A DNA stretch of 64,000 nucleotides from Nitrobacter sp. 62-23 (GCF_001897285.1 NZ_MKSM01000111.1:278-64277); one strand, 5' to 3'; positions 21,253-30,128 are shown, numbered from the stretch's first letter. The notes: a model not told the origin generated them from the sequence alone. Numbers and translations are program-made.

Positions 21253-21432
21253 TCAACCCTCGGGCGGCGGCCAATTACGCTCAAACCAGTGCGCTACCGC
21301 TTTTTTGTCCCAAATATTATCTCTGTAGATCGGTGCCGGGAAACTCTTACTGTTTACAATTTGGCGAGTCCTTTCGAGCGAAAGGTTCATCCGGAGACTG
21401 ATCTGGAAAAGGCTAATCGTACTATACGCCAT
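21253..21432 (-). CDS. Small AlpA/HTH-like DNA-binding protein (paralogue 1)
   Basis: MAYSTISLFQISLRMNLSLERTRQIVNSKSFPAPIYRDNIWDKKAVAHWFERNWPPPEG; start overlaps the clpP-like stop by 11 nt. Confidence 0.6.
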   Translation of the reverse strand: MAYSTISLFQISLRMNLSLERTRQIVNSKSFPAPIYRDNIWDKKAVAHWFERNWPPPEG

Positions 21433-21958
21433 GGCCCCAAACCTTCGCCGCGATGTCATCGAACGAGCGCGGCTTGAAGTCCACCGCCATCTTGCGCAGG
21501 GCAAGCGGCGTGTTCAAGAATCTGGAGGTGTTGACGCGCGCCGCCATCTTGCGCGGTTCTTCAACCCGATCCGCGAAGCCCATATCGACCGCTTCTTGAG
21601 CGGAGAGCCACGTCTCGCGGGACATCATCGTAAGCACGTCGTCCATCGGTTGACCGGACCGCGCAACATATGTTTCCGCGATTGTGTCACGCATCTTCGC
21701 GAGCGCTTCACCGAAGGAAATCAATGTCTCGGAGTCGCCGTTGACCGCCCCCCACGGGTTATGAATCATGAGCATCGAATTCGAAGGCATCACAATCTCG
21801 TCGCCCGCCATCGCGATGACCGAAGCCATGGAAGCAGCAAGGCCATCAACCGTCACGATTTTCTTCGCCGGGTGCCGATCCAGCATATTGTATAGGGCGA
21901 AGCCTGAAGGGATATCGCCGCCAGCGGATGCGCGCATTGAAAACCACGACTTAGCCAT
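21422..21958 (-). CDS. ClpP-like (S14) phage prohead protease with shortened N-terminus
   Basis: SAGGDIPSGFALYNMLDRHPAKKIVTVDGLAASMASVIAMAGDEIVMPSNSMLMIHNPWG retains the ClpP nucleophile (ASMAS) and histidine (IHNPWG) regions. Confidence 0.87.
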   Translation of the reverse strand: MAKSWFSMRASAGGDIPSGFALYNMLDRHPAKKIVTVDGLAASMASVIAMAGDEIVMPSNSMLMIHNPWGAVNGDSETLISFGEALAKMRDTIAETYVARSGQPMDDVLTMMSRETWLSAQEAVDMGFADRVEEPRKMAARVNTSRFLNTPLALRKMAVDFKPRSFDDIAAKVWGHGV

Positions 21959-22117
21959 GATGAAAAACCTTTCATGGAGAGAATGGGCCGGTCCCGCTTG
22001 GGGCTGAACGGGACCGGCGGCACCGCCGATGACTTCGGTTAGGAGAATCGGCGGCGCAGCACGCGGCGGGCAGAAAGGTCTTTTCGGAAACCCGCCCCAC
22101 CGCCGCGCGATCTCGGG

Positions 22118-23185
22118 TTAGGCTGACGGCGCTTCCGCGATCACGCCACGACAAAGCGTCTGCGGACGCAAGCACAGCGGCAGCGGTGCTGATTCCACAA
22201 GAATGCTGACGCTTCTGCCGTGGTTGTTGTCATCCTGAACGCTCGCATAACGCGGAAGACCAATCGTGTTGGCTTGCGGTATGAAATCAGCGGGCGCGTA
22301 GTATTCCACATAGAGACCCGGAACCCCGCTTAGGAAGAAACGGCATTCGTCCGGTGCGATGATGACGGTCGAATTGTCGTCGGTCCCTTGGTAATTCTCC
22401 CAAAAGACGCCCCCGTACTCAAAAATATCAAACGTATAATTTCCGCCGAGCGCGGCTTGCGCTGCCCCGTAACCGTCATACGTGCTGCGGACGGATGGGT
22501 GCTCCAGCAACTTGTCGAAAAAGTTGTCACCGCAGAAGGCCCAAATCTTTGCGTTCGCCGGGATGTTGGTTTTCGCCTGACGCTTCATATAGCGCTTGAC
22601 GGCTTGGCACTGAATCCGGATTGCATTGCCCACGCCGACAGCGCCGTAATTATCGAGCGAGAACTCGAATTCTTCGGCCGCTGCGATGCCATCCGAATTC
22701 AGGAATCCGAACTCTGAAAACAAGTCGCAAAGAGTCGAACCGTCCGCATCCTTAATGACGCCGCGAAGTGCACCAAGCCTGTGATGCTCCAACGTCAGGT
22801 CAAGACGGAGGTTCATCTTCTCCATCTGCTTGTTGATGACGCTATCCGCGCTTTCCAACTCATTCGAACCGAACGCTCGAACATTCTGAATTGAGTCGGC
22901 AAAGATAGAATCTGTCAGTTGGATGAAGGGAATATCCAGCTTCAGCATTGATCGCTTGTCTTTGGTTTCCACCGGTGCGGGTGCACCGCGAAGCGAAGTC
23001 GGAATGAGCTTCAGGCCCTCCGGCAGCGACTCGATTGTAACTGAAGTTGTCGCGACGCCTTCGCCCACACCTTCAAAGGCGAGCGTTCCCGCACGGCCTG
23101 GAACCCAGTCCAATTCATTGATCGCCGCAGTTGTCTGAACGACATCGAAAACGTCAGATGAGAATGCATCAACCATGTTAGCCAT
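22118..23185 (-). CDS. Phage major capsid protein, lambda gpE-like family
   Basis: C-terminal SVSILVESAPLPLCLRPQTLCRGVIAEAP and central ALRGVIKDADGSTLCDLFSEFG match the capsid-E family pattern. Confidence 0.88.
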   Translation of the reverse strand: MANMVDAFSSDVFDVVQTTAAINELDWVPGRAGTLAFEGVGEGVATTSVTIESLPEGLKLIPTSLRGAPAPVETKDKRSMLKLDIPFIQLTDSIFADSIQNVRAFGSNELESADSVINKQMEKMNLRLDLTLEHHRLGALRGVIKDADGSTLCDLFSEFGFLNSDGIAAAEEFEFSLDNYGAVGVGNAIRIQCQAVKRYMKRQAKTNIPANAKIWAFCGDNFFDKLLEHPSVRSTYDGYGAAQAALGGNYTFDIFEYGGVFWENYQGTDDNSTVIIAPDECRFFLSGVPGLYVEYYAPADFIPQANTIGLPRYASVQDDNNHGRSVSILVESAPLPLCLRPQTLCRGVIAEAPSA

Positions 23186-23221
23186 AAGAAAGACTCCAAA
23201 ATTTTTGGGTTGTGAAAATGT

Positions 23222-24154
23222 CTAAGCGGTCCGCATCGAGAGAACCGCAAGAACAGAAATATCGGGACGATGAAATGCAGTGCCGCCATCGGCTATGACG
23301 GCTTCAACGGCTGCTGCTTCGATGCGCTCGGCCTCGTCGATGTCAGCGGCAAGCGCTGCAATACGCTTGGCGCGTTGACCAATGGAGAGCGTTCCGGCTA
23401 CATCGGCATAGCTGTCAATGAGCCCATCCAGCTTTTCAATAAGCTCTTTTTTGAACATGAAAGCGAGCAACGCCGCCGCATCTATTTGCAGGTTGTAGTT
23501 CGCGCCCACTTTCGCCGGGTTTTGGATTTTAGGCCAGTCAATGCCGCCGCCCGCGAACATCTGCTGGACCATCGGCACGCCCCGCGCCGCAAGGCGATTA
23601 ATCTGGCGTCGCGCGACTTCCTTCACGTCAATAGCATGAAGCGGCTCGTTTTCCGCTGATCGCTTCGCGGCCTTCGCTAGACGGACATTTTCGCGGAATC
23701 TCGGCAACGCGTCAGCGATATCCCGCTCTCCATCGATCAAGATGACTTTCGGCCGTGCGCACTCCTCCAGAATCGAAGACGCTAGGCGGTCCAATTCTGA
23801 AAGGATGCGAGATGCGGTCAGACATGCAGGCGGCACTTCGGCTTCCATCTTCGCGATTTGCGAGTCGAAGCGATCGATTTCAGCATTACACCCGTCAACC
23901 ATCCGCCGAAACTCTTTATCGGCGTCGCGCTCGGGCGCACTGTTGTTCAGCTTCTGCTTGTGGCTGCCTTTCCGCTTAAACACAGCGTTGGCGAGGAGAC
24001 GGTCACGGAGGCGAACTACGTGCATCCGATCTTGTCGAAGCTCTTGGCTTTCTTTGAGTCGGGAGCGGCTTCGCACAAGCCGTTCCGCATCTTGAATCTG
24101 ATGGCGAGTAATGATCGCCTGCGCTTCGGCGGGTAGCGATGTAATATCGAACAT
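23222..24154 (-). CDS. Hypothetical coiled-coil protein of the element
   Basis: 310-aa ORF upstream of the capsid gene, rich in charged helical segments; no recognised family. Confidence 0.6.
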   Translation of the reverse strand: MFDITSLPAEAQAIITRHQIQDAERLVRSRSRLKESQELRQDRMHVVRLRDRLLANAVFKRKGSHKQKLNNSAPERDADKEFRRMVDGCNAEIDRFDSQIAKMEAEVPPACLTASRILSELDRLASSILEECARPKVILIDGERDIADALPRFRENVRLAKAAKRSAENEPLHAIDVKEVARRQINRLAARGVPMVQQMFAGGGIDWPKIQNPAKVGANYNLQIDAAALLAFMFKKELIEKLDGLIDSYADVAGTLSIGQRAKRIAALAADIDEAERIEAAAVEAVIADGGTAFHRPDISVLAVLSMRTA

Positions 24155-24229
24155 GCTAAAATCTTCGCTCTGTAAAAATGATGCTGCGAAGATAACGGCC
24201 GCACGCGCGAGAAGTCACGTGACCAATTC

Positions 24230-24619
24230 TTACGGTAAGAATTTCGTTCGATGATACCCGCGTCGCTGATGATGCCCCATTTCTTCAAGGGCTATCGTCA
24301 CGCCTTGACGATTGCGCTTTTCAAGGTAGCTGGCGACGATGTGTGGACTCACGCCAGCGGCGGCACATGCGGCGGATAGCGTCGCCGTGGAATAGGACAT
24401 GCCTGCGGGCGTCGCTTTCTCGATATCGCGAACGGCGCGAGCGATGCGTCTGTCATTGTCGGAAGGTCCGCGCTTCGGAATTCTGCGAAGAACAGCGCGA
24501 GTCTGCTCGTGGAATTCGAGAGGAACGGATTCGAGAATCAAGGCAAGGAGCAGCGATGCGTCGCCATTCTTTTCCGCCGCAAACGCCGTACGCCAATCAC
24601 TGTCGGTTGAATCGCCCAT
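24230..24619 (-). CDS. Hypothetical protein of the element
   Basis: MGDSTDSDWRTAFAAEKNGDASLLLALILESVPLEFHEQTRAVLRRIPKRGPSDNDRRIARAVRDIE..., with an HTH-like C-terminal part. Confidence 0.55.
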   Translation of the reverse strand: MGDSTDSDWRTAFAAEKNGDASLLLALILESVPLEFHEQTRAVLRRIPKRGPSDNDRRIARAVRDIEKATPAGMSYSTATLSAACAAAGVSPHIVASYLEKRNRQGVTIALEEMGHHQRRGYHRTKFLP

Positions 24620-24636
24620 TGTATGGTACGAAACAA

Positions 24637-24822
24637 TCAGTGAGAGGCGCGAGCAACGAACGCGGCCAGTTCACCGCCGCTGAACAGGGTGCGAGTGCCG
24701 ATGTGGAAAGGGATCAGCTTGCCTTGTTTGATAAGCGCGTAAATGGTGACTCGCGACACGCGCAAGTGGGCGGCAGCTTCAGGGACGGTAAACACACGGT
24801 CGGAGAATTCAATGTCGGACAT
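24637..24822 (-). CDS. Excisionase/AlpA-family helix-turn-helix protein
   Basis: FTVPEAAAHLRVSRVTIYALIKQGKLIPFHIGTRTLFSGGELAAFVA is a typical excisionase-family HTH_17. Confidence 0.92.
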   Translation of the reverse strand: MSDIEFSDRVFTVPEAAAHLRVSRVTIYALIKQGKLIPFHIGTRTLFSGGELAAFVARASH

Positions 24823-24867
24823 AGCGGGCGCTCCAAATAAATGAACGCCCGCTAATGTTCACATGCG

Positions 24868-26097
24868 TCAGGCCGCCTCAACCAACGAAGCGAGGTTACC
24901 GGTCTCACCATTCAAGAATCTGCACCAAGCCTCCAAAAGCTTCCGGCGCTTGGCGAGCGCATCACCACGGCGATAGGCGGCTTCGGCCTTGTCACCCTTG
25001 ACGTGCGCCAAACAAAACTCGCGAGCTTCTTCCGAGAAGGAAGAGCAATCGCCGCACCAGTCCGAGAACGCGCTACGGAATCCATGAACCGTGATTCCGG
25101 GATGTATTCCGCGAAGCGCTTGCAGCATTGCCATGCCCGAAAGTGGTTTTCCTTTGCGAGCGCCGGGAAAGACGAAGTCGCACGGCCTCACTTTTGGCGG
25201 TCGCACCAAGTTCAGAATCTCAAGCGCCCGATCCGAGAGCGGTACACGATGTTCGCGAGCCGCCTTCATGCGAAAGGCAGGCAATGTCCAGAGCTTTTGT
25301 GCGAAGTCAATCTCTGCCCACGTCGCACCTATGGTTTCGCCAGTGCGAGCCACGTTCAAGATTGTAAATTCGAGCGCGAGCGTAGAGACGCTTTTCAGCT
25401 TCCGCAAATCGATCATGAACGCGGGCATCTTAGGATAGGCTAATGCGGCGTGGTGAGCCTTCGGCCCTTTCCGCTTGCCTAGAAGCTCCTTCAAGTGACC
25501 TTTCCATCGCGCCGGGTTATCGCCGGTACGCAAACCCTTGGCGCGCGCGGCGTCAAGGATTCGCTCTATACGCCCCTGCGTCCGCTTGCCGGTCTCTGGC
25601 GTCTTCTCCCATAGGGGCTCTAGCACCCGAAGCACGTCTTCAGTCGTGATAGTGTCCAGACGCAACGGCCGAAGCGACGCGGCGTGAGTCTCGATCGATA
25701 ATTTCCACTGGCCCTTGTGGGTTTCGGACTTAAAGCCGCCGGAAACGTTGGTGACGTAGGCGTCCGCGAACGGGCCGAACGTCTCAGTCGTGGCGGCAGC
25801 CCGCGCCGTGCGCTTTTCCGTGAGCGGGTCTAGGCCGTTCCAAAGCATCCGGCGCGCTTCTGCCGCCTTTGCCCGAGCGTCTGCAATGCTCACGCCGTGC
25901 TTATCTGGACCGGGCGCAGGCCCGAGTCCCATTTCCTTCTTTCGCTGAGTCTGGCGATCACGGTAGATGAAAACCCAATTCCGCATACGGCCGTCGATTG
26001 CGAGAAAGAGCCCGCCGCCATCAGCGTGGCGGGCCTTGCGTGTGAGGGTTAATATGCTTTTGGCGGAAAGCCGGTTGATGAGACGAGTCTGCGTCAT
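24868..26097 (-). CDS. Tyrosine-type site-specific integrase (P4-like)
   Basis: KARHADGGGLFLAIDGRMRNWVFIYRDRQTQRKKEMGLG..., TGETIGATWAEIDFAQKLWTLPAFRMKAAREHRVPLSDRA, VHGFRSAFSDWCGD. Confidence 0.96.
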   Translation of the reverse strand: MTQTRLINRLSAKSILTLTRKARHADGGGLFLAIDGRMRNWVFIYRDRQTQRKKEMGLGPAPGPDKHGVSIADARAKAAEARRMLWNGLDPLTEKRTARAAATTETFGPFADAYVTNVSGGFKSETHKGQWKLSIETHAASLRPLRLDTITTEDVLRVLEPLWEKTPETGKRTQGRIERILDAARAKGLRTGDNPARWKGHLKELLGKRKGPKAHHAALAYPKMPAFMIDLRKLKSVSTLALEFTILNVARTGETIGATWAEIDFAQKLWTLPAFRMKAAREHRVPLSDRALEILNLVRPPKVRPCDFVFPGARKGKPLSGMAMLQALRGIHPGITVHGFRSAFSDWCGDCSSFSEEAREFCLAHVKGDKAEAAYRRGDALAKRRKLLEAWCRFLNGETGNLASLVEAA

Positions 26098-26324
26098 ATG
26101 GGGCTCCAAACAATCGGAGATTCGAACCCGGCCGAATCTGCTGTTGAACCCGCTGCGTCGGATTCGCCCTCTCGTAAACCCGACCATCTTTTGGCACAGC
26201 AAACGAATTTAGGCGAACTGTCGTGAACAACGTTGAACACTGCGATGCGAGGAAAGCCTTGCGGCGCAGTCGTTTCTTTACGTCAAACCACAACAGAAAA
26301 CAGCAGCGAAGAGGGCTGCCGTCG

Positions 26325-26339
26325 CCTCCCTCTCCGCCA
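26325..26339 (+). repeat. Putative attR core
   Basis: CCTCCCTCTCCGCCA, exact copy of the tRNA-Ser 3' terminus (13571-13585). Confidence 0.82.
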
Positions 26340-26379
26340 CTTGCCGGAAAAGCCCTTATTTCCGGAGAGGATAAGGCAA

Positions 26380-27160
26380 AACAAGGACTTAGTAACGCTC
26401 ATTCACCAGCCGCCTCACCGCGCACAAGCGGGACGTCGCCGTCTTCGTCCACGGCTTCAACACTAATTTTCAGGAAGCAGTGCTCCGGATTACGCAGATC
26501 GCCGCCGATACCCAAACGGACTACACACCAATCTTGTTCGCATGGCCATCCGAGGCTCGCGCGACCGCCTACGCGGCGGACGAGGACGCGGCCACCTTCT
26601 CGCGCGACCATCTCGCCGATCTCCTCACCAGCCTCGCTAGCAATCCCCGCATCGGGCGCGTGGCGGTCGTCGCCCATAGCATGGGCGGGTGGCTCACGAT
26701 GGAATCGCTTCGGCAGTTGCGGCTCGCCGGCAAGAATTCCGTCCTCAACCGGCTCAGGGTCGTGCTGGCGTCACCCGACATCGACGTCGACGTGTTCCGC
26801 CAGCAGATTGCGGTGCTGGGCCCGATGGAGCACCCGATGACCATCCTGGTCGCCGACGACCGCGCGCTTGCGATATCAAGCTGCCTCGCAGCGTCAAGGC
26901 CGCGTGTCGGCGCGCTGAATGTCAACGACCCACGGGTGGTGGAAGCAGCGCAGAAAGCGCACGTCCGCATCATCGACATCTCAGCGCTGGACACATCGGA
27001 CGCTTTCAGGCACGACCGTCACGTCCGGCTCACCGCGCTCTATCCTCAGATGGAAAGCGCAAGCGCGACCGCAGATCAGTCCGGAGCCTTCGTTCTGGAC
27101 GCCATCGGTACAACCTTGAATCCGCTCGGCATAGCGCTCGCGGCACCGGCCGGCCGTTGA
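26380..27160 (+). pseudogene. N-terminally truncated alpha/beta hydrolase (DUF900-like esterase)
   Basis: ...TAHKRDVAVFVHGFNTNFQEAVLRITQIAADTQ...VAVVAHSMGGWLTMESLRQ. The frame opens right after a TAA with no ATG before the first conserved motif; only a GTG at 26480. Confidence 0.7.
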
Positions 27161-27299
27161 AATCGGCCTGTCGCCGATGCCCCTTGCGCGAACGATCTCG
27201 CCATGAACTCAGACCGCCGCTCGAATGGATTTTTATCTCTCGTCGAACAGATCGATTAGGCGGCTCGCGAAGGGAGGTTCCGGCTCATCGGGTTAGAGT

Positions 27300-27500
27300 T
27301 TAAGCGGCCTGCAGTCGATGCAGCAAGCGGCGGTTGGCGATATTGGCAAGCTTGATACGTTTGCGTTCGGCGAGGATCGTCTCAGATCTACCGAAGTAAA
27401 CGTCGGCAGGTGTAACGTTGTCGATGCTCTCGTGGCAGCGGACGTGATAGCAGCGCCCGACGAAGGCGCCGATCTGCGAGGACGCCAGGGCAATTATCGT
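27300..27500 (-). pseudogene. IS3-family transposase (integrase core) C-terminal remnant
   Basis: QIGAFVGRCYHVRCHESIDNVTPADVYFGRSETILAERKRIKLANIANRRLLHRLQAA* is typical of IS3-group OrfB ends; rest of gene absent. Confidence 0.8.
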
Positions 27501-27790
27501 CGCAACCGTCATTGAGGACCCCCGCGATGTTCGTCGTGACTCTTGCTGCCAAAAGCACAGGCTGATCAAATCACAACTTCATCGACGGGCTGATAACGCC
27601 AACAGCGAGGAAACGCTGAGAACAGAGATCTTCACAAGCTTGTTCGCTTACTCATGGAGGCGCTATAGCTGGAATTGATCAAGCGGAGGCGTAAAGAGCT
27701 CCGCGAGCATTATCGCTCGTGGACGCTCCCGTCGCGGGCGAGCATTGCGGACGATGCGGCGAGTTTAGCTCTGGAAACGGGGGCAAAAGA

Positions 27791-28834
27791 ATGCGGAGCG
27801 ATACAGTCATCACGGCTTCAACAGTCATCCTCGTCTCTGTCGCCGTCGGCTTCGTCGCCTACCAGGCAGACGTCGTGTTGGCCCCTCTGACGCTCGGTCT
27901 TTTCATCATCGCCATTGTCTGGCCATTGCAGAACGCCTTGCAGAAGCGGGTGCCGGCGCTGCTCGCGCTGGCAATCACTATGGTCGCGACCGTCGCGACC
28001 ATAGTGACCTTCACATCCCTAGCAGTCTGGGGCTTCGGGCGTGTAGGTCACTCTATCGTCACCGATTCAATGCGCTACCAGGCGATCTATGCTCAGTTCG
28101 TGAACTGGTTGGACGAACATGGCATTTCCATTGCGGGCCTGTGGGCGGAGCATTTCAATGTCGGGTGGCTATTGCGACGAGCGCAGGCGATCACGGGCCG
28201 TCTCAACGGCACGCTGAGCTTCTGGCTGATCACGCTCCTTTACGTAATTCTCGGGCTGATGGAGGTCGACAGCCTGCAGCGGAACGCGAAAGCTTTCCTC
28301 CCGCCTGAAAGCTCGCGGGCACTGCTGTCAGCAAGCGCCGAAACCGCGCGAAAGTTTCGCAAGTACATGGAAGTGCGCACGCTGATGAGCCTCGCTACCG
28401 GAGCGCTCGTCGGGATTTTCGCTTGGGGGGTGGGTCTTCCATTTGCACTGGAATGGGGCGTGATCGCCTTTGTGCTCAACTATATCCCTTTCATTGGTCC
28501 GTTCGTCGCCACCCTATTTCCGACTTTGCTCGCGATGACCCAGTTCGACAGTTGGCAGGCGGTCGTCGCAATCTTTGCCTCCCTCAACGTCATCCAGTTC
28601 GTCATCGGTAGCTACCTGGAGCCGCTCGTCTCGGGCAGAGTATTGGCGATCTCACCCTCCCTCGTGCTGCTCTCCGTTTTCTTCTGGACCTGGATCTGGG
28701 GGCTCTATGGAGCCTTCATCGGCGTGCCGATCGCGCTTGCGATTCTGACGTTCTGTGCGCACTATCCTTCAAGCCGTTGGATTGCTGACCTGTTTGGCGG
28801 GTCCGCTCCACAGGAGTCAACTGAGGGGTCATGA
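27791..28834 (+). CDS. AI-2E family transporter / PerM-like permease
   Basis: Multiple TM segments; LLYVILGLMEVDSLQRNAKAFLP..., LNYIPFIGPFVATLFPTLLAM, VLNVIQF..SYLEPLVSG-type pattern. Confidence 0.88.
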   Translation: MRSDTVITASTVILVSVAVGFVAYQADVVLAPLTLGLFIIAIVWPLQNALQKRVPALLALAITMVATVATIVTFTSLAVWGFGRVGHSIVTDSMRYQAIYAQFVNWLDEHGISIAGLWAEHFNVGWLLRRAQAITGRLNGTLSFWLITLLYVILGLMEVDSLQRNAKAFLPPESSRALLSASAETARKFRKYMEVRTLMSLATGALVGIFAWGVGLPFALEWGVIAFVLNYIPFIGPFVATLFPTLLAMTQFDSWQAVVAIFASLNVIQFVIGSYLEPLVSGRVLAISPSLVLLSVFFWTWIWGLYGAFIGVPIALAILTFCAHYPSSRWIADLFGGSAPQESTEGS

Positions 28835-28941
28835 AATATCCACCCGTTTGGGCTCCGGGATTTGCTACGCAATTCTCCCTTCACTCCGGAGATTGAATCA
28901 CGCCTTAAATCCAAACGGAATCCACTTTATAGGTTCGTGAT

Positions 28942-29111
28942 CTAGTGGAGTGAATTTGACATTCGCTACCCACTTTGCAGCGAACGTGTCAGGCGAATGT
29001 CAAATTCAAAACTCCACTAGAAACCTGATAGTTGCTAGTGGTCCTTTGATTCTAACATTTGCAAGAACTCCCTGCCGCAACGGGATGCAAATGTTAGAAT
29101 TGGACCACTAG
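28942..29111. repeat. Twin-hairpin palindromic repeat, copy B (hairpins 28942-29020 and 29035-29111)
   Basis: CTAGTGGAGTGAATTTGACATTCGC..GCGAATGTCAAATTCaaaACTCCACTAG, then CTAGTGGTCCtttgATTCTAACATTTGCA..TGCAAATGTTAGAATtGGACCACTAG. Confidence 0.9.
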
Positions 29112-29941
29112 TGCGACATGAAAACAGGAACTGTCATCGCCGACAGTATGCCGAGTGTTGCTCCGCCAAGTATGAATTCGCGCAGACGGGAATGTCCGTA
29201 GCCGCCCATCACGAGCATGCTCGCCGAACTGTCGGCAACATGCGATAGAATGATGTTCGGCACATCGATATCAGCGGCAGGCGTCCTTCTCACTTCGATC
29301 TTGATATCGTGCCGGGCAAGATGCCTGCCGATTTGAATGCCGCCGCCGACGCTCTCATGAGCGGTCTTCTCATTCTCGACGATAAGCAGTTCGACGACGT
29401 TGGCTTTCCTCAACAACGGCAGCGCATCATTGACGGCACGCGCTGCGGCCCGACTTCCATCCCAACAGCACACGACCCGGTCGAGCTTCAACATCTCCTT
29501 CTGGATATAGGGAACGACAATGAGCGGCCTGCCAGAATCAAACAGCGTTGCTTCGATCAGGTCGCTGTTATTGACGCCACTATAATCGTCCGATTGCATG
29601 ATGATGCTGAGATCGAAACACCGCGCCATCTCCGAAAACGCGTTGGGCGGCCCGAATTCGGTCTGCAAGACCAGCCGCGGCTCAGCCGAAAGACCGCCAC
29701 GCTTCACAGCCGCCTCAAAACGGTTGATTGCGCCACGCGCTGCCGTTTCACTTGCAGCGAAGAGATCGGCAAGCACGCCTGCCGGGAAGTTCGGAACGAT
29801 ATAATTCGGAATGCCTGCCGCAAAGGCAAAGGACACTCCCGTCAGATGAGCGCCAAACAGGTCGGCTGCCGAAGCCGCAAAGTCGCGAACGATATCCCGG
29901 GCTGGATCTCGCTCCAGATGGAGAATGATGTCCTTGATCAT
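29108..29941 (-). CDS. Universal stress protein (tandem UspA-like)
   Basis: MIKDIILHLERDPARDIVRDFAASAADLFGAHLTGV...SSASMLVMGGYGHSRLREFILGGATLGILSAMTVPVFMSH. Confidence 0.93.
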   Translation of the reverse strand: MIKDIILHLERDPARDIVRDFAASAADLFGAHLTGVSFAFAAGIPNYIVPNFPAGVLADLFAASETAARGAINRFEAAVKRGGLSAEPRLVLQTEFGPPNAFSEMARCFDLSIIMQSDDYSGVNNSDLIEATLFDSGRPLIVVPYIQKEMLKLDRVVCCWDGSRAAARAVNDALPLLRKANVVELLIVENEKTAHESVGGGIQIGRHLARHDIKIEVRRTPAADIDVPNIILSHVADSSASMLVMGGYGHSRLREFILGGATLGILSAMTVPVFMSH

Positions 29942-30000
29942 CTGGCTTCTTTCAATCGGTATATTTTGCGGAAATGATAGGGTGCTGATATCGGATCGAT

Positions 30001-30014
30001 TTGACGTATCTCAA
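30001..30014. promoter_or_regulatory. FixK/FNR-like box TTGACGTATCTCAA
   Basis: TTGA-N6-TCAA, 60 nt upstream of the USP start (29941). Confidence 0.55.
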
Positions 30015-30044
30015 AGCTGGCGGTGGTTTTAGGGCTTCGACGCC

Positions 30045-30058
30045 TTGACCTTGGTCAA
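30045..30058. promoter_or_regulatory. FixK/FNR-like box TTGACCTTGGTCAA
   Basis: TTGA-N6-TCAA palindrome, 70 nt upstream of the cytochrome c gene. Confidence 0.65.
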
Positions 30059-30128
30059 CAAGACCAAGGCTACGCTCTGTTAAAATATCCGCCATCGGCA
30101 AATTTTAACCTTTCCCGCAGGAACGGTA

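Larger units (their letters stand above)
13586..26339. mobile_element. tRNA-Ser-integrated phage-like element (candidate satellite or reduced prophage)
   Basis: Bounded by tRNA-Ser and a 15-bp att repeat; integrase, excisionase, VapE, capsid, ClpP-like and tape-measure genes, all on the minus strand. Confidence 0.88.

Noticed and set aside
13586-26339. Gene transfer agent
   Set aside because: No conserved RcGTA-like portal/terminase/tail cluster; presence of integrase, excisionase and att repeats points to a mobile element.
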